Notes under the pieces: generated by a model
The model's input: the letters and a program-made list of their open reading frames with translations, nothing else
Databases searched by the model: none
Told to the model about the DNA's origin: nothing
Made by a program: the position numbers and the translations under genes
Shown: positions 17,926 to 26,248 of the stretch, piece by piece
Position numbering within the stretch: the first letter of the stretch is position 1
Layout: each line of letters begins with the position of its first letter
Origin: UBA7672 sp040398425
Lineage (GTDB): Bacteria > Pseudomonadota > Alphaproteobacteria > Caulobacterales > Hyphomonadaceae
DNA length: 64,000 bases
Reading direction: 5' to 3'
NCBI GenBank assembly: GCA_040398425.1
Contig: JBBATZ010000005.1
Location: forward strand, 1 to 64,000

Positions 17926-18452
17926 TAGCGGCTGCCGTCAGGGGCGAAGCGTTCGTCGGTCCAGACGAGGTCGTGGAAGGTAAGGGCTTCCCGCAGGGCG
18001 GGGATGAGGGCGCGGCCCTCCTCACCGCCGCAACCGGCGCGGTAGGTCAGTGTCTTTTGTTTGCCATCGGCGAGGCGCACGGTGACGGACACAGTCGGCG
18101 TGCCGGCGACGCAGGACGGGCTGTCGCTGGATACCTGGTTGGGTTCCAGCATCCAGAAGCTGGCCGCGTCGAGGGCGGCTTGGGCCGCAGTCCAGGCGGA
18201 TGCATCCAGCTGTCCTTCGGTGACGCCCTCGGTTTTCACGAAGCGGACGCCGTTCAGCAGATAGGACCCGTCAGGGTGCAGGGTCATGTCGTAGACGGGG
18301 CAGGTCTGGTCGCATTCCCCCTCGGACAGCACGATCACCGGCTCTCCGCTACGCGTGACGCTGACGCCATTCTCGGAGGGCGAACAGGCGGCGGCCAGGC
18401 CCACCGCAAAAGCGAGCCCAGCCAGCATCCCGAGGGGGCGGACAGCCATCAT
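17925..18452 (-). CDS. DUF6438-like lipoprotein
   Basis: 175 aa. Signal MMAVRPLGMLAGLAFAVGLA ends in lipobox AAAC. The mature domain has GECDQTCPVYDMTLHPDGSY, a pattern I associate with DUF6438, plus a second Cys pair (SPSCVAG and RAGCGGEEG) that could form disulfides in the periplasm. It overlaps the antiporter start by one base. Function unknown. Confidence 0.75.
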   Translation of the reverse strand: MMAVRPLGMLAGLAFAVGLAAACSPSENGVSVTRSGEPVIVLSEGECDQTCPVYDMTLHPDGSYLLNGVRFVKTEGVTEGQLDASAWTAAQAALDAASFWMLEPNQVSSDSPSCVAGTPTVSVTVRLADGKQKTLTYRAGCGGEEGRALIPALREALTFHDLVWTDERFAPDGSR

Positions 18453-18490
18453 GACGCCAGTCTAAGGCGCGTCGCGATGGCTGGCGAGTG

Positions 18491-19270
18491 TCAGCTCTTC
18501 TTCTGAAATTTGAAGAGGAACTGGTCCGTGTGGCGTCGGATGGTGGCGTCGAACACCATGGCGCGGCGATCGTCAGCGGGGTTCGCCAGAACCTCGCTGC
18601 GGCCCAGCATCTTGAAGCCTGCCGACTGGGCAGCAGACACGACCACCGAGGGATCGATTCGGTGCAGGGTCTGAGCGATCGAAACCGGGGAGCCTGGGTC
18701 AGCGGCGTGGTCCATGGCGATGAACAGGCCGCCGGGTTTGAGCACTCGCATGATTTCGGCATAGGTCTTCTCGTCATTGCCGAGACCGCGGGTGTTGGGC
18801 GGCACGTAATAAAGTTCGTGCGGTCCGAGGATCCACAACACGCGATCAACCGATCCACTTGCCACCTGCTGCAGATCATCAAAATGCGATTTGACGATTT
18901 CCGCGTTTTTCAGGCGCCCCGCGTCCGTGCGCGCCTTGAAGGCCGCGTCGCCATAGGCAAATTCCGGCGGATACTGGATCACCAGCTTGCCCGTTGGCCC
19001 GATGGCACCGGAAATGATCTCCGAATACCAGCCGCGGCCAGCTTCGAGTTCGAGCACTGTGTCGCCCGGACGAAGATCCGCAAAGGCGAGGACTTCGGCG
19101 GGCTTGCGCGCTTCATCGTCCTTGCGGTCTGCCTCGGGCCGGGCAGGATCCGCGAGGATCGCCGCATAGGCCTCCGCGGCGAGGCCGGGTTTCTGCGGCG
19201 GTGGCGCGGATGCGCACGCGGCAACAAGAAGGGCGAGCGCGCTGGTCGCCGCGATGATCGATTGTTTCAT
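18491..19270 (-). CDS. Lipoprotein with class I SAM-methyltransferase fold, copy A
   Basis: 259 aa. GGGGAG precedes the ATG. The signal MKQSIIAATSALALLVAAC is a lipoprotein type with lipobox VAAC. The mature protein has a methyltransferase layout: motif I GDTVLELEAGRGWYSEI, GAIGPTGKLVIQ, and MRVLKPGGLFIAMDHAADPG, then LHRIDPSVVVSAAQSAGFKM. It corresponds to the COG4798 predicted methyltransferases, several of which carry export signals. SAM is not known to be available in the periplasm, so the true ligand or reaction is open. A paralogue is next door at 19356-20171. Confidence 0.85.
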   Translation of the reverse strand: MKQSIIAATSALALLVAACASAPPPQKPGLAAEAYAAILADPARPEADRKDDEARKPAEVLAFADLRPGDTVLELEAGRGWYSEIISGAIGPTGKLVIQYPPEFAYGDAAFKARTDAGRLKNAEIVKSHFDDLQQVASGSVDRVLWILGPHELYYVPPNTRGLGNDEKTYAEIMRVLKPGGLFIAMDHAADPGSPVSIAQTLHRIDPSVVVSAAQSAGFKMLGRSEVLANPADDRRAMVFDATIRRHTDQFLFKFQKKS

Positions 19271-19355
19271 TGTTTATGCTCCCCGGTGAAATGGCGCGAA
19301 CCGTGTTGCGGTCCGCGCCTTCACTCAATTACTCAGTCAATTAGGTCTGGCAGAC

Positions 19356-20171
19356 TTACGGCTTGCGATAGCGGATCAGGAACTGGTCGGTCTTGCCCTG
19401 GATCGCCTTGTCGAACACGCCGAGCGTGTGGTCATCCGCGGCGTTGGCGAGCAGCGTGCTCTCTTCATCCTGAACGAGGCCGGCAGCTTCGATCAGCGGC
19501 TTCACGATCGCCGGGTCGATGCGGTGCAGGTCGTTGCCGGACGTCTCCGGCGAGCCAGCTTTGGCCACGTGATCCATGACGACGAGATAGCCGCCAGGCT
19601 TGAGGACGCGTGCGATGTCGGCTAATGCCGCGGCGGGGGTGCCCATCGGGACGTTGCCGCAGGCCGCCTTGCACCACATTTCGTGCGGCCCCTGATACCA
19701 GGTGACAACATCGACCGACGCGTCAGCAGCGTCGAGCTTGTCGAAGGTCGACCACGAGACGACCACGTTCGGCAGGCGGCTGTCCTTCAGGCGGAGCGCC
19801 AGTGCGTCCTTGTAGAAGCCTTCGAATTCCTTCGGCGCCTGCATGACGACCTTGCCGGTCGGGCCGACGGCGCGTGAGAACAGCTCGGTATAGTAGCCGG
19901 CGCCTGCTTCCATCTCGAACACGGTGCTGCCCGGCATGATTTTCGAGAAGGCCATGACTTCCGCGGGTTTGCGAGATGCATCCTTGGGGCCATCTTCCGC
20001 TAGGCGTTCGGGTATCAGGAGTGACGCGTAGTCTGGGGCTGCGGCGACCGGCGGGGCGGCAGGGGTTTCGACGACGGGCGTTTCCGCGGGCTTCGATTCG
20101 CCACCGCAACCCGCCGCAAAGGCGAGCGCCAGCATGGATGCGCCAGCAGCTTTCCAGAAATGAGCGGTCAT
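19356..20171 (-). CDS. Lipoprotein with class I SAM-methyltransferase fold, copy B
   Basis: 271 aa. The start at 20171 follows GGGAG. The signal MTAHFWKAAGASMLALAFAA ends at lipobox AAGC, followed by a Pro/Ala linker. Motif I is GSTVFEMEAGAGYYTELFSR; VLKPGGYLVVMDHVAKAGSP and NDLHRIDPAIVKPLIEAAGL match copy A closely in order and spacing. Both copies end with a ...TDQFLxxxxK tail. The 85 bp between the copies holds nothing I recognise. Same-strand order with copy A suggests duplication and cotranscription. Confidence 0.85.
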   Translation of the reverse strand: MTAHFWKAAGASMLALAFAAGCGGESKPAETPVVETPAAPPVAAAPDYASLLIPERLAEDGPKDASRKPAEVMAFSKIMPGSTVFEMEAGAGYYTELFSRAVGPTGKVVMQAPKEFEGFYKDALALRLKDSRLPNVVVSWSTFDKLDAADASVDVVTWYQGPHEMWCKAACGNVPMGTPAAALADIARVLKPGGYLVVMDHVAKAGSPETSGNDLHRIDPAIVKPLIEAAGLVQDEESTLLANAADDHTLGVFDKAIQGKTDQFLIRYRKP

Positions 20172-20382
20172 TCGTGTCTCCCGTGTCGATCTCAGTGCCG
20201 AAAACGAAGGGACCATACACCGAAGGCGACATGGAGCTAGCCCGGAACGGACCTGATGCGCGCCGGACGGCCTTACCCATAAGGAAGGCGCTTTCGCATC
20301 TCCCGATTAGGAGTAATCTGCCGGGGCTGACGAGGCGTCACATAGCAGGGCGCGTGCACATTCGACCTTACAGGAGGAACTG

Positions 20383-21456
20383 ATGAGATTGCTCAAGCCG
20401 GCCCTGGTGGCGCTTGCCTTTGTCCTGGCGCAGCCCGCGCTGGCGCAGGTTCCTCGCGCGCCTGATGGCAAGCCCGATCTATCGGGTATCTGGACGAATG
20501 CGTCGCTCACGCCATTGTCCCGTTCGCCTGCCCAGAAGAGCCTTGTGGTCACGGAAGAGGAAGCCAAGAAGATCGCGGCAAGCACTGCCATCGCCGGCGT
20601 TCCCGCGAACGATCCGGAGTTCAGCAGGAACACGACCTACTCGGACCCGAGCAAGGGCGCCCCGGAGAAGGGTGGCGCGGACTTCGGCCTCAAGGGCTAT
20701 GACAGCTTCTGGGTCACGCCCGGCGACAAGCTTGCCCATGTGAAGGGTGAGTGGCGCACCTCCAACATCGTCGAGCCGGCTAACGGCCAGCTGCCATTCA
20801 AGGACCTGGCGGCCCAGCAACGCAAGCAGATGATCGGCTTCCAGCGCTACATGACGGGCAATGCCCCTTATGAAGGTCCGGAAGAGCCCGCGATTTCCGA
20901 ACGCTGCCTGATCGGTTTCGGTCAGACGGGCGGGCCGGGCATGCTGAGCGTGCTGTACAACAACAATTACCAGTTCGTGCAGACGCCGACGCACATGATG
21001 ATCCTGGTCGAGATGGCGCATGACGCGCGCATCGTGCCGATCTTCGCGAATGGCGAGGAAGCGCGCGCGCATCACCGCCCCGCAAACATCACGCCGTGGC
21101 TCGGCGATTCGGTTGGCTGGTGGGAAGGCGACACGTTCGTGATGGAGAGCGTGAATGTGAATCCGCTGCAGGCGCAGAATCAGTCCTTCCCGTTGTCGTC
21201 AAAAGCCGTTGTTACCGAACGCCTCACGCGTACCGGCGACAAGGATGTGTTTTACGAGTTCAGCGTGAACGACCCGGAGACATATACGCAGCCATGGAAG
21301 GCAGAGCTGAGCTTCTACCCGACGAGCAAGCTGTATGAATATGCCTGCCATGAGGGCAACCAGGGCATGATCGGCATTCTCGCCGGTGCGCGTGAGCTTG
21401 AGCGGGCCAAAGCCGCAGAGACCAAGCCGGCCAAGGCGAGCAAGCGTACACGCTAG
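20383..21456 (+). CDS. Secreted protein of unknown function (YEYACHEGN family), copy A
   Basis: 357 aa. AGGAGGA precedes the ATG. Sec signal MRLLKPALVALAFVLAQPAL is cut near ALAQ. The mature protein starts PRAPDGKPDLSGIWTNASLT and contains SERCLIGFGQTGGPGMLSVL, HDARIVPIF, GDSVGWWEGDTFVMES and the near-terminal YEYACHEGNQGMIGILAGAR. This family is widespread in Proteobacteria and Acidobacteria, often in many copies, and has no established activity to my knowledge. A strongly similar copy follows at 21633. An intrinsic terminator lies just downstream. Confidence 0.85.
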   Translation: MRLLKPALVALAFVLAQPALAQVPRAPDGKPDLSGIWTNASLTPLSRSPAQKSLVVTEEEAKKIAASTAIAGVPANDPEFSRNTTYSDPSKGAPEKGGADFGLKGYDSFWVTPGDKLAHVKGEWRTSNIVEPANGQLPFKDLAAQQRKQMIGFQRYMTGNAPYEGPEEPAISERCLIGFGQTGGPGMLSVLYNNNYQFVQTPTHMMILVEMAHDARIVPIFANGEEARAHHRPANITPWLGDSVGWWEGDTFVMESVNVNPLQAQNQSFPLSSKAVVTERLTRTGDKDVFYEFSVNDPETYTQPWKAELSFYPTSKLYEYACHEGNQGMIGILAGARELERAKAAETKPAKASKRTR

Positions 21457-21482
21457 ACTCTATCATCATCCAAGAATGGCCG

Positions 21483-21513
21483 GGCCGCGCTGAACCCTCA
21501 GCGCGGCCTTTCC
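21483..21513 (+). terminator. Intrinsic terminator after secreted protein copy A
   Basis: GGCCGCGCTGA (21483-21493), loop ACCC, TCAGCGCGGCC (21498-21508), followed by TTTCC. The perfect 11 bp stem lies about 27 bp after the stop, so the two copies are separate transcription units. Confidence 0.85.
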
Positions 21514-21632
21514 ATATAGGTCTGGGGTCTCCGTCAATTTGCAATCGGGAAGGAGCCGCCTTAGCTTGGATACCGACGATCAAGTCGCCTCAGAGAAGGG
21601 CGCATGTTCGACAGGTTGAACAGGAGGAATTC

Positions 21633-22703
21633 ATGAGACTGCTCAAGCCCGCTCTCGCGGCTCTCGCCATCGCGATGTCAACGCCCGCCCTCGCGCAGGT
21701 GCCGCGCGCGCCGGACGGCAAGCCCGATCTCAACGGTGCGTGGAGCAACGCTTCGCTGACGCCGCTGACACGTGACCCGAAACAGACCAGCCTTGTCGTC
21801 ACCGAGGCTGAGGCGACCAAGATCGCGAAGGGTACGGCGCTGGCCGGCATCGCGGCGGACGATCCGGAATTCAGCAATGCCGGTTACTCCGACCCGAACA
21901 AGGGCGCGCCGGAAAAGGGCGGGGACGATTTCGGCCTCAAGGGCTACGACAAATTCTGGGTCGCGCCGGGTGAAAAGCTGGCGATTGTAAAGGGCGAGTA
22001 TCGCACGTCGAACATCGTCGAGCCCGCCAATGGTCAACTGCCCTTCAAGGATCCGGTGGGACAAGCGAAGCGCGCCATGGAGGGCTTCCGCGTCTACATG
22101 ACCGGCAACGCGCCGTATGAGGGTCCCGAAGAGCCGACGCTATCCGAACGCTGCCTGATCGGCTTTGGCCAGACCGGCGGGCCGGGCATGTTGAGCGTGC
22201 TGTACAACAACAATTACCAGTTCGTGCAGACGCCGGACCACATGATGATCCTGGTCGAGATGGCGCACGATGCCCGCATTGTGCCGATCTTCAAGACGGC
22301 GGACGAGGCCCGCAAAGGCCACAAGCCGAACGCGATCAAGCCTTGGCTTGGTGACACTGTCGGCTGGTGGGAGGGAGACTCGTTCGTGATGGAGACTCGC
22401 AACATCAACCCGCTGCAGGCGAGGGAACAGGACTTCCCGGTATCCCCGGACGGCGTTGTGACGGAGAGGCTGACCCGCATCAGCGACAAGGAAGTGAACT
22501 ACCAGTTCGAGGTGAATGACCCCGCGACGTACACCCAGCCGTGGAAGGCCGAACTCAGCTTCTATCCCGCGACCCGCGTCTACGAGTACGCCTGCCATGA
22601 AGGCAATCAGGGCATGCTTGGCATCCTCGCTGGCGCGCGCGAGCTTGAACGCGCCAAGGCCGCTGAGGCGAAGCCCGTCAAGGCGAGCAAGCGGACGCGC
22701 TAG
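21633..22703 (+). CDS. Secreted protein of unknown function (YEYACHEGN family), copy B
   Basis: 356 aa. The ribosome site and leader (CAGGAGGAATTC, then ATGAG) are nearly the same as for copy A. Signal MRLLKPALAALAIAMSTPAL, then PRAPDGKPDLNGAWSNASLT; the blocks SERCLIGFGQTGGPGMLSVL, HDARIVPIF, GWWEGDSFVMET and YEYACHEGNQGMLGILAGAR are almost identical to copy A, and both end in KASKRTR. Roughly three quarters of residues look identical. Each copy has its own terminator. Confidence 0.85.
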   Translation: MRLLKPALAALAIAMSTPALAQVPRAPDGKPDLNGAWSNASLTPLTRDPKQTSLVVTEAEATKIAKGTALAGIAADDPEFSNAGYSDPNKGAPEKGGDDFGLKGYDKFWVAPGEKLAIVKGEYRTSNIVEPANGQLPFKDPVGQAKRAMEGFRVYMTGNAPYEGPEEPTLSERCLIGFGQTGGPGMLSVLYNNNYQFVQTPDHMMILVEMAHDARIVPIFKTADEARKGHKPNAIKPWLGDTVGWWEGDSFVMETRNINPLQAREQDFPVSPDGVVTERLTRISDKEVNYQFEVNDPATYTQPWKAELSFYPATRVYEYACHEGNQGMLGILAGARELERAKAAEAKPVKASKRTR

Positions 22704-22727
22704 GTCCTGTCGAAGCGCAATTGATCG

Positions 22728-22758
22728 GGCTGCGCTGTTTTGCCAGCGCGGCCTTTTC
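22728..22758 (+). terminator. Intrinsic terminator after secreted protein copy B
   Basis: GGCTGCGCTG (22728-22737), loop TTTTGC, CAGCGCGGCC (22744-22753) with one G-U pair, then TTTTC. It resembles the terminator of copy A, as expected if the duplicated unit included it. Confidence 0.85.
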
Positions 22759-22821
22759 ATTTGCGGTGCTGCCCTGACCATCCTAGCCTCGGATAAAACG
22801 CGGACGGGGCGGAGATAATCA

Positions 22822-23340
22822 ATGACCACACTGTACGACGCTACAGCCGCGCTTTTCGCTCAGACGCTCGGCGGGCTCGAAGGCGTGCTGAAAAAGGGAC
22901 GTGCGCATTGCGAGGCGAACGGCATCGATCTGACCGAGATGCTGAATTCCCGCATCTACGAAGACATGTTGCCACTGCGCTATCAGGTGCAGGCGGCGAT
23001 CGGACATTCAGTCAGCGCGATCGAGGCTGTAAAGGCCGGTGTGTTCAAGCCGCCTTACGGTACGCCGACCGATGATTTCGACGCCTTGCAGGCGCGCCTT
23101 CATGAGGCGGCGCTTCAAGTGAAAGCGTACACGCGCGAGGAGATCGACGCGCTGGAGCACAAGGACGTGGTCTTCAACCTTGGCGAACAGCAGATGCCTT
23201 TCACGGGCGAAGGCTTCCTGCTGACCTTCTCGCTGCCCAATTTTCATTTCCACGCGACGACCGCGTACGACATCTTTCGCGCCAAGGGTGTCCCGCTCGG
23301 CAAGCGGGATTACATCGGCCGTCCACGGATGAAGATGTGA
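22822..23340 (+). CDS. DUF1993-family protein
   Basis: 172 aa starting MTTLYDATAALFAQTLGGLE. Family marks: EMLNSRIYEDMLPLRYQVQA, CEANGID, and the late NFHFHATTAYDIFRAKGVPL followed by GKRDYIG. The fold is a DinB-like four-helix bundle; the His residues in NFHFHATTAY could bind metal. Cytoplasmic, no signal. Function unknown. It converges on the GDSL hydrolase gene with only 3 bp between stops. Confidence 0.85.
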   Translation: MTTLYDATAALFAQTLGGLEGVLKKGRAHCEANGIDLTEMLNSRIYEDMLPLRYQVQAAIGHSVSAIEAVKAGVFKPPYGTPTDDFDALQARLHEAALQVKAYTREEIDALEHKDVVFNLGEQQMPFTGEGFLLTFSLPNFHFHATTAYDIFRAKGVPLGKRDYIGRPRMKM

Positions 23341-23343
23341 CCG

Positions 23344-24528
23344 CTAGTTGAAGAGGGCGAGGTCAATGGCTTCGCCCATCACCTTGTAGCCAGCGTCGTT
23401 GGGGTGGAGCCAGTCCCCCGACTGCAGCTCGGCCTTCATCTTGCGCGGGTTGGCCGGGTCCTTCATCGCGGCGTCGAAGTCGATGACGGCATCGGGCGCA
23501 CCTGACGTGCGGATCCACGTATTTACCTGCTGCCGGATGCCTTCGCCGACCTCCGTGAAATAGCGCGCGCCTTCGTAGGGTAGCAGCGTCGCGAAATAGA
23601 CCTTGATGCCCTGCGCATGAGAGCGAGCAATCAGCTGGCGATAGCCGCCTATGATCTGCTCGGCGGACGGCGGCGTTGCGCCGCCAGAACCAATGTCGTT
23701 GATGCCTTCGAGCACAATCAGCCACGTTGCATTCGGCACGGAACTGATGTCGCGGTCAAAGCGGGCGAGGGCGTTCGCGCCAAAGATCGCCATCTGCTGG
23801 GTGAGGACGCGGTTGCCGGCGATAGCCTGATTGGAGATCGCGATGGTCTGACCCGAGGCGACGAGCCGGTCGGCCAGGATGTCGGGCCAGCGGTGATTGG
23901 CGTTGGTGGTGGAGGCGGTGCCGTCGGTGATCGAGTCACCGAACGCGATGACGGTGCGCGGGGATGCCGCTTCGACTTCGACAGCAGAAATGAACGCGCG
24001 CGTGGTGGTGGTCTGCGCCGCCTCGAAGCCGGACTTGGTGAAGTCGCCGGGGCCGGACACCCATGTCGTGGCCGTGCCAGCAAAATGGCAAGTGCAGGGT
24101 CCGGTGGCGGTCGGCAGGAACAGGCTGATCGACAGCGAGTCGAGCGCCTTTGCGCTGATCCGGATCGGATCGCTCAGCAAGGGAGCGCCGGGCGGAACGA
24201 CGTTTGTTGGGTTCCCAGCGAATGTGACAGCAACGGATGGGCCGACTGATTTTCCGTCAGGTCCGGCGATGGCAACGGTCGAGCCGCCAATGTCGAGCCC
24301 TTTGTCGCCATACTCATTCGTGAACCGTATGCGGAATGACTGACCGCCCTGGCTCAGCCGCACAACCTGGCGAATGGTCTGGTTTTCGTAGCCCTTGGAT
24401 CCGGCCACCGGGATGGTGGGAGAAGCGCCCCAAACTCCCGCCCAGCCCCGGCCCGCCTGCGACATAGACGGCTGGGTCGCGCAACCCGCCATCGCGAGGA
24501 CCAGCGCCAATGCTGCAATACGTTTCAT
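23344..24528 (-). CDS. SGNH/GDSL hydrolase, lipoprotein
   Basis: 394 aa. GGGAG precedes the ATG; signal MKRIAALALVLAMAGC is lipoprotein-type. A beta-rich N-terminal domain (about residues 25-190) precedes the SGNH catalytic domain: AFGDSITDGTAS (Ser nucleophile, near residue 200), the block II Gly in NQAIAGNRVL, EGINDIG (oxyanion Asn) and DWLHPNDAGY (Asp and His). The two-domain form resembles secreted carbohydrate esterases. Substrate unknown. Confidence 0.9.
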   Translation of the reverse strand: MKRIAALALVLAMAGCATQPSMSQAGRGWAGVWGASPTIPVAGSKGYENQTIRQVVRLSQGGQSFRIRFTNEYGDKGLDIGGSTVAIAGPDGKSVGPSVAVTFAGNPTNVVPPGAPLLSDPIRISAKALDSLSISLFLPTATGPCTCHFAGTATTWVSGPGDFTKSGFEAAQTTTTRAFISAVEVEAASPRTVIAFGDSITDGTASTTNANHRWPDILADRLVASGQTIAISNQAIAGNRVLTQQMAIFGANALARFDRDISSVPNATWLIVLEGINDIGSGGATPPSAEQIIGGYRQLIARSHAQGIKVYFATLLPYEGARYFTEVGEGIRQQVNTWIRTSGAPDAVIDFDAAMKDPANPRKMKAELQSGDWLHPNDAGYKVMGEAIDLALFN

Positions 24529-24722
24529 CGAAATCTCCCGCTTTGTTGATGATCCTACCCATTCTTGTCATCTGCGGAAATGGCGGCAGCCGCGATCTGA
24601 GAGGCTTTCAGAACCATGTAATTGGCGTTGCGGTGTTTACGCCATTTGAGGCCCTCTATAGGACTTGCAGCGTGGTGTTGGTCCTATCAGATGTCTGAGC
24701 GGGGCGGGCGCCGAGGGATTTC

Positions 24723-25439
24723 GTGGGCATGAGCTGGGTCAAAAAGATCTATCCGTTCAATGCGGAGCAGACCGTCAACATCGCCAGCGAGTTTGGCCCG
24801 CTGGTCGCCCTGTTCGTCGTCAACGCAATCACCGGCAATGTCGAGGATGGCACCTGGGCGCTCATCGTCACGACGGTGATTGCCATCATTGCGATGCAGC
24901 TGGTGCTGAAACGCCTGCCGATCTTCCCGCTGATCGCTTCGGGTGTGACGGTGGTTTTCGGCATCCTTACGCTTGTCACCCACGATCCGTTCTGGGTGCA
25001 GGTGAAGGTCACGATGTTCAACGCGGCCTTTGCGATCTTCCTGTTCGTCGGCCTGTTCATGAAGAAGAACTTCTTCAAGTACATCTTCGAGAAGACATTT
25101 CACTACACGCAGAAGGGCTGGGACCAGTTCACTTGGAGCTTCGCGTGGTTCTTCGTCGCGACAGCGATCGCCAACGAGGTTGTGCGCCAGATGTTCGCGC
25201 CCGGTCAGATCTACAACATCTTTGGCTTCGAGATGGACGGCGTGAACGTCTGGATCATGTTCAAGATCGCGCTGATCATGCCGGCGAGCGGCGCCTACGC
25301 CTGGCTCCTCACCCGGATCATGCAGAAACATCGTCTGCCTGACGCAGAGATCGAGCGGAAGGACGCCGTCGCGACGGCGGCCACCGCAGTGCCTGTGGCG
25401 CATCAGAAGCCTGCGCCGGACGCAACGCCGGCTGGCTAA
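24723..25439 (+). CDS. Intracellular septation protein A/IspZ family
   Basis: 238 aa. GTG at 24723 or ATG at 24729 could be the start; GAGGGA is better spaced for the GTG. Five or six membrane helices with EFGPLVALFVVNAITGNVED, LPIFPLIASGVTVVFGIL, GLFMKKNFFKYIFEKTFHYT and WAFFVATAIANEVVR-like sequence match YciB/IspZ inner-membrane proteins tied to septation and envelope synthesis. The Ala/Pro-rich tail (last 30 residues) is lineage-specific. Confidence 0.9.
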   Translation: MGMSWVKKIYPFNAEQTVNIASEFGPLVALFVVNAITGNVEDGTWALIVTTVIAIIAMQLVLKRLPIFPLIASGVTVVFGILTLVTHDPFWVQVKVTMFNAAFAIFLFVGLFMKKNFFKYIFEKTFHYTQKGWDQFTWSFAWFFVATAIANEVVRQMFAPGQIYNIFGFEMDGVNVWIMFKIALIMPASGAYAWLLTRIMQKHRLPDAEIERKDAVATAATAVPVAHQKPAPDATPAG

Positions 25440-25454
25440 GCTGCGCGGAGACGG

Positions 25455-25721
25455 TCAGTCCTCGACCCGCTCGTGATCTTCGTCATCCTCGGCTGCGTGC
25501 GCGCCGGCAATTGCGGCGTGGACCTTTGGATCGAGCTTGCCGCCGTCGAGGATCACCTTGTGCTCGTGCACGTCCTGCACGGCGCTGCGGTGCAAAGTGA
25601 AGTCTCCAGCGTTCTCGATGTAGATGATCACGTCATTCCCGTGCATGCCGCGAACGGCGCCGATGGCGACGTCGCCGTCATGCAGAAAGACGGGAAGATC
25701 CTTGCGGATAGGTTCGGCCAT
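25455..25721 (-). CDS. Small PRC-barrel/DUF2171-like protein
   Basis: 88 aa, start supported by CAGGAG. A short beta-barrel-like domain (FLHDGDVAIGAVRGMHGNDV, then VIIYIENAGDFTLHRSAVQD) is followed by an acidic helical tail ending in EDDEDHERVED. The pattern resembles small PRC-barrel proteins that read pH or bind partners. Cytoplasmic. The family call is tentative. Confidence 0.6.
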   Translation of the reverse strand: MAEPIRKDLPVFLHDGDVAIGAVRGMHGNDVIIYIENAGDFTLHRSAVQDVHEHKVILDGGKLDPKVHAAIAGAHAAEDDEDHERVED

Positions 25722-25850
25722 GGGGAACTCCTGTTTGCAGAGGAGATAGGTTGCCCACGCCTCGGCGCCAGTGGGTGGCGGGCTTGACCTGGGTCAAGTC
25801 ACTGTGGCGCTGACCATTCCTTCTGCGTCTGGATAGTCAGGAGACGGCCT

Positions 25851-26247
25851 GTGAGTGGCGCACGACACGACGAGAATTCAGCTTTCGAGCGCATGGGGGG
25901 GAGGGAAGGGCTTCGCCGTCTTGCCCGGCGGTTCTACGAGGTCATGTCAGAACAACCTGCCGCATCCGGCATCCGCGCCATGCACAAGGCAGATATCGAA
26001 CCCATAACTGAAAGCCTGGCGGAGTTCTTCATGGGGTGGATCGGCGGACCGCGCGACTGGTTCATGCGCGGCGACCGACCCATGCATCATGAACCTTCAC
26101 CGTGCGCTTCCGATCGGCGAGAGCGAACGCAATCAGTGGCTGGCCTGCATGCAGCAGGCGCTCTCCGAGACGGTCAGCGATGTCGAAATCCGCGACGAGC
26201 TTGGCCCGGCTTTCTTTCGCATCGCCGACGCCATGCGCTCTCGGTGA
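25851..26247 (+). pseudogene. Group II-like truncated hemoglobin, frameshifted
   Basis: GTG start after AGGAGA. The first frame gives a globin N-terminus (FERMGGREGLRRLARRFYEV, IRAMHKADIEPITESLAEFF, GWIGGPRDWFMRGDRP) and then loses sense. The +1 frame continues perfectly with CIMNLHRALPIGESERNQWL and ends ELGPAFFRIADAMRSR at a TGA (26245-26247). Removing one base at the CCC run 26079-26081 joins them as DRPCIMNLHRALPI. So either a recent one-base insertion or a homopolymer sequencing error. Intact members bind O2, NO or nitrite. Confidence 0.85.
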
Positions 26248-26248
26248 T

